A model generated the notes under the pieces. The model was given only the letters and a program-made list of their open reading frames with translations, did not search any database and was not told where the DNA came from. The position numbers and the translations under genes were made by a program. From NCBI GenBank assembly GCA_954871525.1, contig OX940868.1:18347056-18411055 (forward strand): a stretch of 64,000 bases of DNA, given 5' to 3'. Each line of letters opens with the position of its first letter. The first letter of the stretch is position 1. Source of the DNA: Parietaria judaica (Eukaryota > Streptophyta > Magnoliopsida > Rosales > Urticaceae). Below are positions 55,535 through 64,000 of this stretch, one piece after another.

Positions 55535-58500
55535 ATGGGACCAGACAAGACAGATATCGCGAAGTTCACCGGCGATGGTGACTTCAACATCTGGAAGATC
55601 AAGATGCACGCACAGCTGTGCCAGATGCGCCTCGACAAGGCGCTCAAGGGCGATGAGGCATTCTCGGAGAAGCTGAGTGAGGAGGACAAGGAAGACATCA
55701 TGACGAGGGCGAGAAGCACCATTATTCTCGCTCTCAACGATGATGTCATCAGAGACATCCAAGACGAGACGACAGCGGCAGGAATCTGGAAGCGTCTCGA
55801 TGAGACGTACAACAGGAAGTCCTGGGCGAACGAGTTGTTTCTCAAACAACGGATGTATACCCTCAAGATGGCTCCGGGATCATCGCTGAAACAACACTTT
55901 ATCGAATTCAAGAAGATCATCACAGATCTGAAGACGATAAATGTGGAAGTCCCGTCAAAGGATCAAGCACTCCTCCTACTGAATTCGGTATCGGGGATGT
56001 ACGACAGGATCCAGGACATTCTGCTATTTAGTGGCAGGGAGACCCTCACCGTCGACGATGTTAAGACGGCCGTGCTAGCCAAGGAGGTTCAGCGCAAGCA
56101 GGAGGGCAAGTTCGATGGAAGATCAGGTGGAGCGGAGAGCCTCGTCGTTAACCGTGAAAGACCGGCTAAGCGAGAGAAGTTCAGGAGAGGCTCACCGAGG
56201 CGATCTTCATCGAGGCCGAGGAGCGGCAAGTGTTACAACTGTAACAAGGAAGGACATTTCAAGAGAGATTGTCCCGAGAAGAGAACGGGTAAGCCGTTCA
56301 GAAGGAATAGCGACGACGGTCCAGCGAACGCTTCCCAGGTATCGGGAGGGTACGATAGCGCTGAGGTCCTCGCGATGATGCCGACCAGCATGCGAACAGC
56401 GTGGATACTGGATTCGGGATGCTCGTACCACATGAGTCACGAGCAGAGTTGGTTCGAGGGGATGAAGGCCGACGAGGAGGTCATGCCAGTATCGACGGGC
56501 ACCGAGGAGATGTGCGCCGTCGAGGGGATTGGGTCGATATCATTAAGACTCAAGGATGGTACACGGAGAACCCTGAACCAAGTAAGGTATGTCCCTGGAC
56601 TCAAACGAAATCTTATTTCTTTGGGTGTCCTCGAAGAGCAGGGATACTCATGGAAGTCATGCAAGGGTGGCTTAAAAGTCACAAAGGGTGCGATGACATT
56701 CATGAGGGCTTATCGGTACAATGGCATATACATCCTGGAGGGTGAGACTGCCATCGGGGAAGCAGCAAATATCTCAACGACAGTGTCGAAGACCACTCTA
56801 TGGCACGATAGACTGGGGCATGTCAGCGAGAAGGGGCTTGATATACTCAAGCGAGGAGGCTGCTTCGGGAACGATAAGGTGGAGAAGCTCGACTTCTACG
56901 AACACTGTGTGTTTGGGAAGCAGCATCGGGTGAAATTCGGCAAGGGGTCTCACACGAGCAAGTCAGTTCTTGACTATGTTCACTCTGACTTGTGGGGACC
57001 GGCACGAGTAGATTCGCATGGAGGAAACAGATACTTTATCTCTTTCATCGACGACTACTCGAGGAAGCTCTGGGTTTATATGATCAGATCAAAGGACAAG
57101 GCCTTCGAAGCCTTTGTCAACTGGCGCGCACTTGTTGAGAATCAGTGCGGGAAGAGGCTCTTACATCTCCGTACGGACAATGGATTGGAGTATCTGTCCG
57201 AGGAGTTCAATGATCACTGCCGGAAGGCAGGCATCCGACGATCCAAGACTGTGAGGCACACGCCTCAACAGAACGGTCTCGCTGAAAGGATGAACCGAAC
57301 CATCATGGAACGAGTAAGGTGTATGCTCTCGAGGGCAAATTTGTCATCGCGGTTCTGGGGAGAAGCTGTCCATACAGCGGCCTATCTGATCAATAGGTTG
57401 CCATCGTCTGCGATAGACTTTGAAGTTCCTCAGAAGCGATGGACAAATCGACCAGAGCACACCGACTACTCCAAACTGAAAGTCTTTGGCTGTGCAGCTT
57501 ACTATCATGTAAACGATAGTAAGCTTGTACCTAAGGCCAAGAAAGGACTGTTCATGGGGTACCCCGACGGAGTTAAAGGGTACCGGATTTGGTGTTCGGA
57601 GTCACGAAAGTGCATCATCCGTCGAGACGTCACTTTCAATGAAGAAAGTTTCTTGGAAGGCAAGGCAACCCCGACAAGCCCTGAAGATCTCTACAAAGGA
57701 GACGGATTTCAGCTTGAGGTGGAGCTTTGCGATGAGCCAGGACGAAAAGAGGCTCATCGGGAGTATTTTACCCGAGGAGCTCTTATCGGAAACCCAGAGG
57801 AAAATGGCCGAAGAGGTGATCGCGAAGAGAATTTGCGACAAGGAATTCCCGATGAGCATACCCGACAAGGTATGCGAAATGGCCGAAGAGGTGATCGCGA
57901 AGAGAATTTGCGACAAGGAATCCCCGATGAGCATACCCGACAAGGTATGCAAGAAGAGCTATCGCGACGAGAATCCCGCGATAAGGAACTATCGCGACGA
58001 GAATCCCGCGATGAGGAACTTTCGAAGTTCCGACAAGGTACCTGCGATGAAGCTTCGTCGATCGGTAGTAAAGGAAGCCCGATAAGAAGAGATCGAGGAG
58101 AATCCAGCCGACAAGATCATCGGGAGCAGGTCTCATCGAACAACGATGAGGTGTCCAGCGAAGAGGACAGCGAGGAAGAGGCTCTCGGAGCCGAAGAGGA
58201 AACTCACGACGAGGGATACCTACTTTCTAGGGATAGACCCCGACGGGCTATCAGGAAGCCGATAAGATACGCCCACGCTGAGATGGTGGCTTATGCTTTC
58301 AACACTGCAGGTGTCGAAATCGACAACGAGCCTCGCTCGTTCAATGAAGCCATCAGGTCCAACGACGAGAAGAAGTGGCGAGCGGCAATGGACGAAGAGA
58401 TGAACTCTCTTCACCAGAATAATACTTGGGTCCTTGTTCCGAAGCCGAAGAACTGCAAGGTTGTCGGCTGTCGGTGGCTATACAAGGTGAAGCCAAGTGC

Positions 58501-59935
58501 ACCAGGAGGCGAGCCGGCGAGGTTCAAGGCCAGGTTGGTGGCGAAGGGATTCACACAGCGAGAAGGTATAGACTTCAATGAAGTCTTCTCGCCAGTGGTA
58601 AAGCATACATCGATAAGGGTGCTACTTTCGATGGTTGCGAAGTTCAACTGGGAGCTTGAACAAATGGATGTGAAGACAGCCTTCCTACATGGAGAACTCG
58701 AGGAGAAAATCCTCATGCAACAACTCGAGGGGTTCGTGCAGAAGGGAAAAGAGGATTGGGTTTGCTCTCTTAAGAAGTCCTTGTACGGACTTAAGCAATC
58801 TCCTCGACAATGGTATAAGAGGTTTGACACATTCATGCAGAAGAATTCCTATCGGAGGAGCAGACACGACAACTGTGTCTACTTCAGAACGACGAGCAGC
58901 GGTGTGAGTATTTACTTACTCCTATATGTTGACGATATGCTCATCATTTCCAGCAGTACTGGAGAAATCAGGAAGCTTAAGGACTCATTGAAGTCAGAGT
59001 TCGAGATGAAGGACTTGGGGCCAGCAAGAAGGATTCTCGGGATGGACATCCGAAGAGACCGCGCGAGAGGCTACCTCAGCGTCTCGCAAACGGACTACTT
59101 CAGGAAGGTCGTCGAGAAGTTCCAAATGGAGAAGGCCAAGCCTTCGAAACAGCCCCTCGCACCTCACTTCAAACTCTATAATGAGTTAAGCCCGACGACA
59201 GAGGCTGAGGAGAAGAGGATGAGACTTGTGCCATACACAAGTGCCGTCGGAAGCCTCATGTACGGGATGATCTGCACGAGACCAGATTTGGCTTATGCAG
59301 TAAGCTTGGTAAGCCGGTACATGGCTAACCCAGGGCAAGAGCATTGGAATGCCGTCAAGTGGATCCTCCGATACTTGGCAGGCAGTTCCGACAAGGGCCT
59401 GATTTACTCCAGCGAGGAGACAAAGGAATCAGTGATTCAAGGCTTCGTTGACTCAGATTATGCAGGAGACCTCGACAAGCGAAGGTCTCTCACCGGATAT
59501 AACTTCAAGGTGTTCGGGAATCTAGTCAGCTGGAAGGCATCGCTTCAGCACATCGTGGCCTTATCAACCACAGAGGCTGAATACGTGGCAATCACTGAGG
59601 CTGCTAAGGAAGGGCTCTGGCTGAAAGGGCTTCTCACAGAGCTAGGATTCGAGCAAAGGTCCTTCGACCTTTACTGCGACAGCCAGTCCGCGATACACTT
59701 GTGTAAGAATCAGATGTATCACGAGAGGACCAAGCATATCGACATTAGGCTGCACTTCGTCAAAGACATCGTAGAGTTGAATACGATGAAGGTTCTCAAG
59801 ATCGGAACCGATGAGAACCCGGCGGACATGATCACTAAGGTGATTCCGGTCGGCAAGTTCGAACAGAGCTTGGTTCAGCTCGGGGTTGGTGATACCCAAC
59901 CAGAGCCGAAGGATAAGGGTGTATCGAGCGCCTAA
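55535..59935 (+). CDS. Ty1/copia Gag-Pol polyprotein, 1466 aa
   Basis: Domains in order: gag (residues about 1-230, [18 protein letters not shown]); CCHC knuckle [14 protein letters not shown] (233-246); aspartic protease [11 protein letters not shown] with D293-S-G; GAG-pre-integrase HDRLGH (424-429); integrase with D485 (HSDLWGP), D548 (RTDNG) and E584 (GLAERMN), i.e. D-D-35-E; a hypervariable linker with tandem repeats (about 755-830); reverse transcriptase with [11 protein letters not shown] and YVDD (1131-1134); RNase H with D1306 (DSDYAG) and LSTTEAEY. It copies its RNA and integrates the cDNA. One oddity: the integrase zinc finger HHCC lacks its first Cys (Y455, codon TAC, in [10 protein letters not shown]; normally Cys-x-x-Cys). 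This may weaken integration although the ORF is otherwise whole. TNT1-like by wording. Confidence 0.97.
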   Translation: MGPDKTDIAKFTGDGDFNIWKIKMHAQLCQMRLDKALKGDEAFSEKLSEEDKEDIMTRARSTIILALNDDVIRDIQDETTAAGIWKRLDETYNRKSWANELFLKQRMYTLKMAPGSSLKQHFIEFKKIITDLKTINVEVPSKDQALLLLNSVSGMYDRIQDILLFSGRETLTVDDVKTAVLAKEVQRKQEGKFDGRSGGAESLVVNRERPAKREKFRRGSPRRSSSRPRSGKCYNCNKEGHFKRDCPEKRTGKPFRRNSDDGPANASQVSGGYDSAEVLAMMPTSMRTAWILDSGCSYHMSHEQSWFEGMKADEEVMPVSTGTEEMCAVEGIGSISLRLKDGTRRTLNQVRYVPGLKRNLISLGVLEEQGYSWKSCKGGLKVTKGAMTFMRAYRYNGIYILEGETAIGEAANISTTVSKTTLWHDRLGHVSEKGLDILKRGGCFGNDKVEKLDFYEHCVFGKQHRVKFGKGSHTSKSVLDYVHSDLWGPARVDSHGGNRYFISFIDDYSRKLWVYMIRSKDKAFEAFVNWRALVENQCGKRLLHLRTDNGLEYLSEEFNDHCRKAGIRRSKTVRHTPQQNGLAERMNRTIMERVRCMLSRANLSSRFWGEAVHTAAYLINRLPSSAIDFEVPQKRWTNRPEHTDYSKLKVFGCAAYYHVNDSKLVPKAKKGLFMGYPDGVKGYRIWCSESRKCIIRRDVTFNEESFLEGKATPTSPEDLYKGDGFQLEVELCDEPGRKEAHREYFTRGALIGNPEENGRRGDREENLRQGIPDEHTRQGMRNGRRGDREENLRQGIPDEHTRQGMQEELSRRESRDKELSRRESRDEELSKFRQGTCDEASSIGSKGSPIRRDRGESSRQDHREQVSSNNDEVSSEEDSEEEALGAEEETHDEGYLLSRDRPRRAIRKPIRYAHAEMVAYAFNTAGVEIDNEPRSFNEAIRSNDEKKWRAAMDEEMNSLHQNNTWVLVPKPKNCKVVGCRWLYKVKPSAPGGEPARFKARLVAKGFTQREGIDFNEVFSPVVKHTSIRVLLSMVAKFNWELEQMDVKTAFLHGELEEKILMQQLEGFVQKGKEDWVCSLKKSLYGLKQSPRQWYKRFDTFMQKNSYRRSRHDNCVYFRTTSSGVSIYLLLYVDDMLIISSSTGEIRKLKDSLKSEFEMKDLGPARRILGMDIRRDRARGYLSVSQTDYFRKVVEKFQMEKAKPSKQPLAPHFKLYNELSPTTEAEEKRMRLVPYTSAVGSLMYGMICTRPDLAYAVSLVSRYMANPGQEHWNAVKWILRYLAGSSDKGLIYSSEETKESVIQGFVDSDYAGDLDKRRSLTGYNFKVFGNLVSWKASLQHIVALSTTEAEYVAITEAAKEGLWLKGLLTELGFEQRSFDLYCDSQSAIHLCKNQMYHERTKHIDIRLHFVKDIVELNTMKVLKIGTDENPADMITKVIPVGKFEQSLVQLGVGDTQPEPKDKGVSSA
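57802..58020 (+). repeat. Tandem repeats in the copia linker
   Basis: A 75-bp unit (25 codons, [20 protein letters not shown]...) is present twice (57802-57876 and 57877-57951). It is followed by a 30-bp unit encoding ELSRRESRD(K/E), twice, then a partial copy. All multiples of three, so the frame is kept. Confidence 0.9.
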
Positions 59936-59988
59936 GCTCGAGGACAGGGGCAAATTATCAATAAGCGACGATGACACAAGGTGGAGAT

Positions 59989-60661
59989 TGTTGATCACCC
60001 ATCGGTGACACAAGATCATGTGTGTCACAGTCACTTAAAGATAAGGAGCCTATCGGGTGTTGGCATTCAGTCACCATCCGGGGACGATAACGATGAGCCA
60101 ACGGCTTTATAAGCAAAGCTCATACAGCGGTTAGAAGTAACCAGACCATACAGCAAAGAGAGAGAGAATCAAGAAGAGAGAGTTCTTGAGAGACAGAGCT
60201 TCTCAGGCGAGTCAGACGGTGGTTACGACGACGAAGGTGACGACGGAGTACGAAGAGGGAAGGCTCGGGAACGACAGACAGAGGAGCACACTCTGGGGAT
60301 CTGTCGGAGCTTCTTCGCGGCGTCAAAGGGGTTCGTTCGCACCGGGGTTCTGATCGCCGGCATTCTCTGGGTCTGGTTCATCTCCGATCACCGTGAAGAG
60401 CGCTGGAAGACGAAGGTCATCTCGACATCGTATAGCGTAAGGTGGAGTCATCGGAGGGAGCTGTGAAAGGAGCTGTGAGTTTGAATTCAACGGGAAGATC
60501 ATCTTCTGGAGAAGATCGAATCTTTTGTAACCGGTTGTGTAATTCAAACATCATCGTGATCAATAAAGCGTTAGTCTTTGTCGTCCAATTCAATCGTGTT
60601 ATTCCGCATTTGTTCGTGGTAATCGATATTCGTATCGGGTTACTGGGTGAAATCCCCAACA
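59989..60661 (+). repeat. 3' LTR of the copia element
   Basis: Same length as the 5' LTR, directly after the purine-rich ACAAGGTGGAGAT. Ends CCCCAACA before the TATTT duplication. Confidence 0.95.
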
Positions 60662-60666
60662 TATTT

Positions 60667-61283
60667 CCAACTAAGCAAATCTGACACTCTTAATCAAATT
60701 CATCGATTGATTGTTATCCATATAGAAACCAATTAATCACATTTTTTTTTTTGTAATAATTAATTGTTCTATTTGAGAGGGTTGTTGATGACACGAATTT
60801 TGGTGGTATAATTCTTTACTAATTTCCAAAAGAAAATGGTTATATTGTGTGATCTGAATATTTGGTTTTGTAGTAATTCATTCAAATTTCACCTTTGACT
60901 CTGGTAAAATTATCCCAATATATATATAAGTAACAAGTGATATGAATTTAAAAAGATAATATAGATTTGTAATATAGTAAATAAATAGGCTTGATGTGGT
61001 GTTACTTGAATTAAATGTGGAATGATCAAGCAACTTGAATTAAATAATACAAATAAATATTAAACAGATAATTGAATTGAACAACGTGTATTGGCTTATA
61101 CGAGTAGAGAAAAGATTAAAAATATATGTTAGGGATTTTATTAAAAGATTTGGTAGCTATGCTTCAAGGAGTTATTGAAGATAATAGATATGACAAATTA
61201 CTTAAATTAAATATGACAAATTCGGTAACCGGATTTTTTTACTTGAAATTGGAAAATATTCTAACTAAAGCTCTAACTCTGAT
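60667..61283. other. No gene recognised
   Basis: A/T-rich DNA. The frame at 61126-61308 runs into the TRAPPC11 duplicate and has no domain; it is not supported as a gene. Confidence 0.5.
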
Positions 61284-62330
61284 CGAAGGTAGATCGCGGT
61301 ATCAGTAAGCCACTGCTTTATGCTTCCGTTCCGGCGTGACTCTCTCGGATCAAGCCAGCTTCCAATTCTGATCAAATCACGGTGTTGCCTTCGAACGAAA
61401 CGAGCTTACTCATTATCAATGCTAAGAACTGCAGCGACGTATTGTTACTGTTGATGTCGGTTTCGATCGAAGAGGATGGCGATGAGATTGAAAAGTCAGG
61501 CTCTGTTCAGCACGGTGGGCGCATCCCTCGGGAGAAGACTGTATGAAGATTTTCACCATCACCTCCGAAGAATAATGTTTCTAAGCTTATGTTAGGAAAT
61601 ATATGTGTAAAATTGAAGAAGGATTCCGGGACCGGAACCGGGATTCGGACTAAACAATCCCTTCCTGATGTGGATCTTGAGCTGTCACCGTTGATTGTTA
61701 CATTGGAATCTCCTCCCTACGCAGTCTTGGCAGACCCTTTTTACGTTCTATATTAAAATCCAAAACGAAACCCAGCTGCTTCAAGAGATTAAGCTCTCGG
61801 TGGCCGGCGGAACAAGTTTTGTTTTGTCTGGGTCGCACGATGACACCATCTATGTTCTTCCGAAGTCGGAGAATATTCTCGGTTACAAGCTTGTGGCACT
61901 TGCCTCTGGCTTGCAACAGTTGCCCAAATGTACTCTAACCTCAGTGAGATACTCTACCTCTTTTCAATTATCAAATGTTGCGTAAGTGGTTTCCGTGTTT
62001 CTTTCCGAGCCACATTTCAAGGCCGTTGATACAGAAGAAAAAAGGATCGAGTCCCTTGCGGCTGAGTGAAAGTTTTCTATACTTTTGCCGCCTTGAGACA
62101 CTCCAAATCCAAAAGAAATTATTTTTCTGATTCTGGTGTTGACCGTGAGTCGAAGGGAAGGACAAAATTATAAATTTTGTAGAGGTTATTGAGGCTCTCT
62201 TAAAGTTAATTGAGAAATCTCTCATCTAATCTCTGAAATGAATCGGATGTAGGTATATACCGGGACTGTAATTTTATATTTTTTCGAGTAGAGGGAACCT
62301 CTCATCTTGTTCCCGATTGTTTGATATTCC
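61284..62330 (+). pseudogene. Duplicated 3' third of TRAPPC11, decayed
   Basis: Matches TRAPPC11 from about 49625 (GATCGCGGTATCAATCAGCC) through the stop and about 280 bp of 3' flank. It is in the same orientation, 11-12 kb downstream of its source. It lacks exons 1-8 and a promoter. Breaks include loss of about ten bases after TTCCGGCGTGAC, further small deletions near 61530-61560 and an extra T in GACCCTTTTTACG. I counted about 18 differences over about 275 well-aligned bases (source 50085-50360). The last exon only is present, so neither retroposition nor DNA duplication is excluded, but the copied downstream flank favours DNA duplication. Confidence 0.92.
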
Positions 62331-63633
62331 GGGAACCTGTCAAATATGTCAAGTAGATTCTAGGAAGAAGGCTTCTTGTTCCCGATTGTTTGATATTGCG
62401 GGAACCTCTCATCTTGTTCCGTTTTCCAATTTTGTCCCGATTCCGGTACCGGTCCCGGAGCGATTTTAAAAAATCCAAGAAATTTAGCTTAAAACTGAGA
62501 ACCGGTATTTTCCGGTTCCCAGTTTTTAGAACCGCGAACCAAAAACGATGGCCTAAAAATATTTCTTGCCTTTTGGTGCCGGTTCCACTTTTAAACTACA
62601 TGTCATTTTGAAGTTTTTAGTAAGTCGTTTTTAATGTAATATATATTTTTATTATCGCTTTTTTATATAATATGTGCGTATATATATTTATAAATATACA
62701 CATACCAAATTGAAGTTGACCTAATAGTCGTAAGATCTTTTCTATTGTCAGTAAAATGTGATATTGTTTTCATTTAGTCTTTCATTTTATCATTATTTTG
62801 GTCATCTATTGGCAATATGGTGTAAGCTGGGTGGATGAGTTTTCGGTTTTATGAATAAATGATAAAATTCGACCATAATTTGGTTAAGAATTTCATATTT
62901 CCTATAACACGAGTCTACATCTCAAACCCTAGCTTGCGGATAGACATGATACGACAATCAGAGTTATTGTGTGATGCATATTAAACGGAAACATGATATG
63001 AGAAGTAAACGATAGAAAACTTAACTATTTTTATTTTTGGTACTTAATTAGCGCAATAAAAACTTGAGAACATCCGGAGTTATTTTGAAAAAAAAAACTA
63101 AAGTCACTTCTGCCGCAATTGTCCCTCAACCATTCCAATTTATGTATGAATCACTTTAAAAAGTAATTTTTTTTTTTTTTTACGTTTTACGAACTGGGGT
63201 ATTTTACATGTAAATGAGAGTTTGAAGATATGCCGCATTATTTTGAAAAAGTTTAGGCATGCTGCAATTATTCCTTAGTTATTCAAATTTATGTATCAAA
63301 CCAATTATAAAATAAATGGGAAAAAATGAAAAATGAAAACGAACACACTTGATCGAGCGAAAGCAAAGGCTAACACACAACTTCTCGCAGAAAAAAAAAA
63401 AAAAAAAGGCTAACACAACTTCATGCAGCATAAATGACACATTGTATGGTAAATTCATTATTTATTCCCATTGTTTGTGGCATTAATTACAAATTAAAAA
63501 GATAACAAACACACTCGATTGATCGAAAGGAAAAGAAAACACACAACCATTTTAATTATATAAAAGCGGGGAACATTCTGAACTCCATGAGACTCCATAG
63601 AGTTGCCTAGTAGACAAGAGCGCGGCACCAAAG
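62331..63633. other. No gene; partial repeat traces
   Basis: 62340-62410 repeats 'TTGTTCCCGATTGTTTGATATT' from the duplicate's end. 62420-62600 has ACCGG/TTCCCGG words recalling the Ac-like MITEs but no termini. 63340-63420 holds two copies of AAGGCTAACACA-CAACTTC. 63540-63633 is likely 3' UTR of the last gene. Confidence 0.45.
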
Positions 63634-64000
63634 CTAAGCATTCCCACCTGGACCACTTAGTATATGGTCGCTGGCAGAATTACCTGCTAGACCGCGTAGT
63701 AGACCACTAATGGTATTACCTGAACCGCCTTGTGGACCAATTGGTAGACCACCACCGGTATTACGTGAACTGCCTAGTGGTAAAACACCACCGGTACTAC
63801 GTGAATCGCCCAGTGGTAGACCACCACCGGTATTACCTAGTAGACTGCCTAGTACACCCCTTAATTGACCACCACCGGTATTGCCTGAACCGCCTTGTGG
63901 ACCAATTTGTAGACCACCACCGGTATTACGTGAACCGCCTAGTGGTTGACCACCACCGGTACTACGTGAACCGCCTAGTGGTAGACCACCACCGGTATTA
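63634..64000 (-). CDS. Glycine-rich repeat protein, C-terminal 121 aa (5' end beyond the window)
   Basis: On the minus strand an open frame enters at the right edge (first full codon at 63999) and ends at TAG 63634-63636. No internal stop and no ATG occur in this part. It is built from units NTGGGLPLGGSR, STGGGQPLGGSR, NTGGGLQIGPQGGSG and NTGGGQLRGVLGSLLG (12+12+15+16 = 55 residues). A second, diverged 55-residue round follows (NTGGGLPLGDSR..., NTISGLLRGLAGNSAS), then an 11-residue tail, DHILSGPGGNA. Low-complexity Gly-rich proteins of this kind are often cell-wall or secreted structural proteins; here that is inference, as the N-terminus is not visible. No Cys, no known domain. Confidence 0.78.
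   Translation of the reverse strand, partial: NTGGGLPLGGSRSTGGGQPLGGSRNTGGGLQIGPQGGSGNTGGGQLRGVLGSLLGNTGGGLPLGDSRSTGGVLPLGSSRNTGGGLPIGPQGGSGNTISGLLRGLAGNSASDHILSGPGGNA

Larger units (their letters stand above)
54705..60661 (+). mobile_element. Full-length Ty1/copia retrotransposon, 5957 bp
   Basis: A perfect 5-bp duplication TATTT flanks it (54700-54704 and 60662-60666). LTRs are 54705-55377 and 59989-60661, each 673 bp, starting TGTTGATC and ending CAACA. A PBS follows the first LTR and a purine-rich AAGGTGGAGA precedes the second. One uninterrupted gag-pol ORF lies between. I count about four base differences between the LTRs, so the insertion is recent on an evolutionary scale. It sits between TRAPPC11 and the partial TRAPPC11 duplicate. 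Confidence 0.98.

Noticed and set aside
55385..58867. Many long frames antisense to or offset within the copia gag-pol ORF
   Set aside because: Shadows of the G/C-richer coding strand; the plus frame explains the domain content fully.

Overview
The window is nuclear DNA of a flowering plant, almost certainly a eudicot. The evidence is plant-type GT-AG introns, A/T-rich intergenic DNA and plant transposon families (MULE, hAT, CACTA, Emigrant/pogo-like, Ty1/copia, retrozyme). The one clear conserved host gene, TRAPPC11, is closest in wording to plant homologues. I cannot place it to order or genus. Host genes are few; most of the 64 kb is transposons nested in older transposons. All exon models come from reading frames and splice-site phase, not from transcripts.

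Layout. 0-5.4 kb: decayed hAT-type DUF4371 transposase with a small MULE MITE upstream, then a broken G-type lectin receptor-kinase fragment. 7.3-7.6 kb: first member of a family of very small secreted-peptide genes. 8.9-16.3 kb: a complete 7.34-kb MULE with a perfect 9-bp target duplication, carrying a defective five-exon mudrA-type transposase (minus) and, facing it, an intact eight-exon DUF1985-type gene (plus). The MULE lies inside an older Emigrant/pogo-like copy. 16.3-20.5 kb: LTR-type debris with an Ac-like hAT MITE and a second MITE. 20.8-22.6 kb: a CACTA remnant with a Transposase_24-like ORF. 23-41 kb: gene-poor, A/T-rich, with nested hATs (27.1-28.7 kb), LTR-like blocks, retrotransposon remnants and a 499-bp foldback MITE (36.6-37.1 kb). 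42.0-42.5 kb: second secreted-peptide gene. 44.2-44.4 kb: copia 3' end.

44.85-45.18 kb: a 331-bp solo LTR with TGTCA/TGACA ends and a CATGT duplication on both sides, containing a canonical type III hammerhead self-cleaving ribozyme at 45030-45085. This is an LTR retrozyme lying about 220 bp upstream of the TRAPPC11 start codon and on the same strand. 45.4-50.4 kb: TRAPPC11, nine exons, 1169 residues, apparently intact. A decayed duplicate of its last third lies at 61.3-62.3 kb. 53.5-54.0 kb: third secreted-peptide gene (minus, two exons). 54.7-60.7 kb: a full-length, recently inserted Ty1/copia element with a 1466-codon gag-pol ORF and two 673-bp LTRs differing at about four sites. 63.6-64.0 kb: the 3' end of a glycine-rich protein made of a 55-residue super-repeat, running off the right edge.

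How it fits together. The functional gene set is a housekeeping membrane-trafficking gene plus small secreted-peptide genes that share a promoter and UTRs but not coding sequence. Insertions with target duplications give a relative order: Emigrant-like copy before MULE at 8.9 kb; hAT before Ac-like MITE at 27 kb; TRAPPC11 duplication at 61 kb probably before the young copia element.
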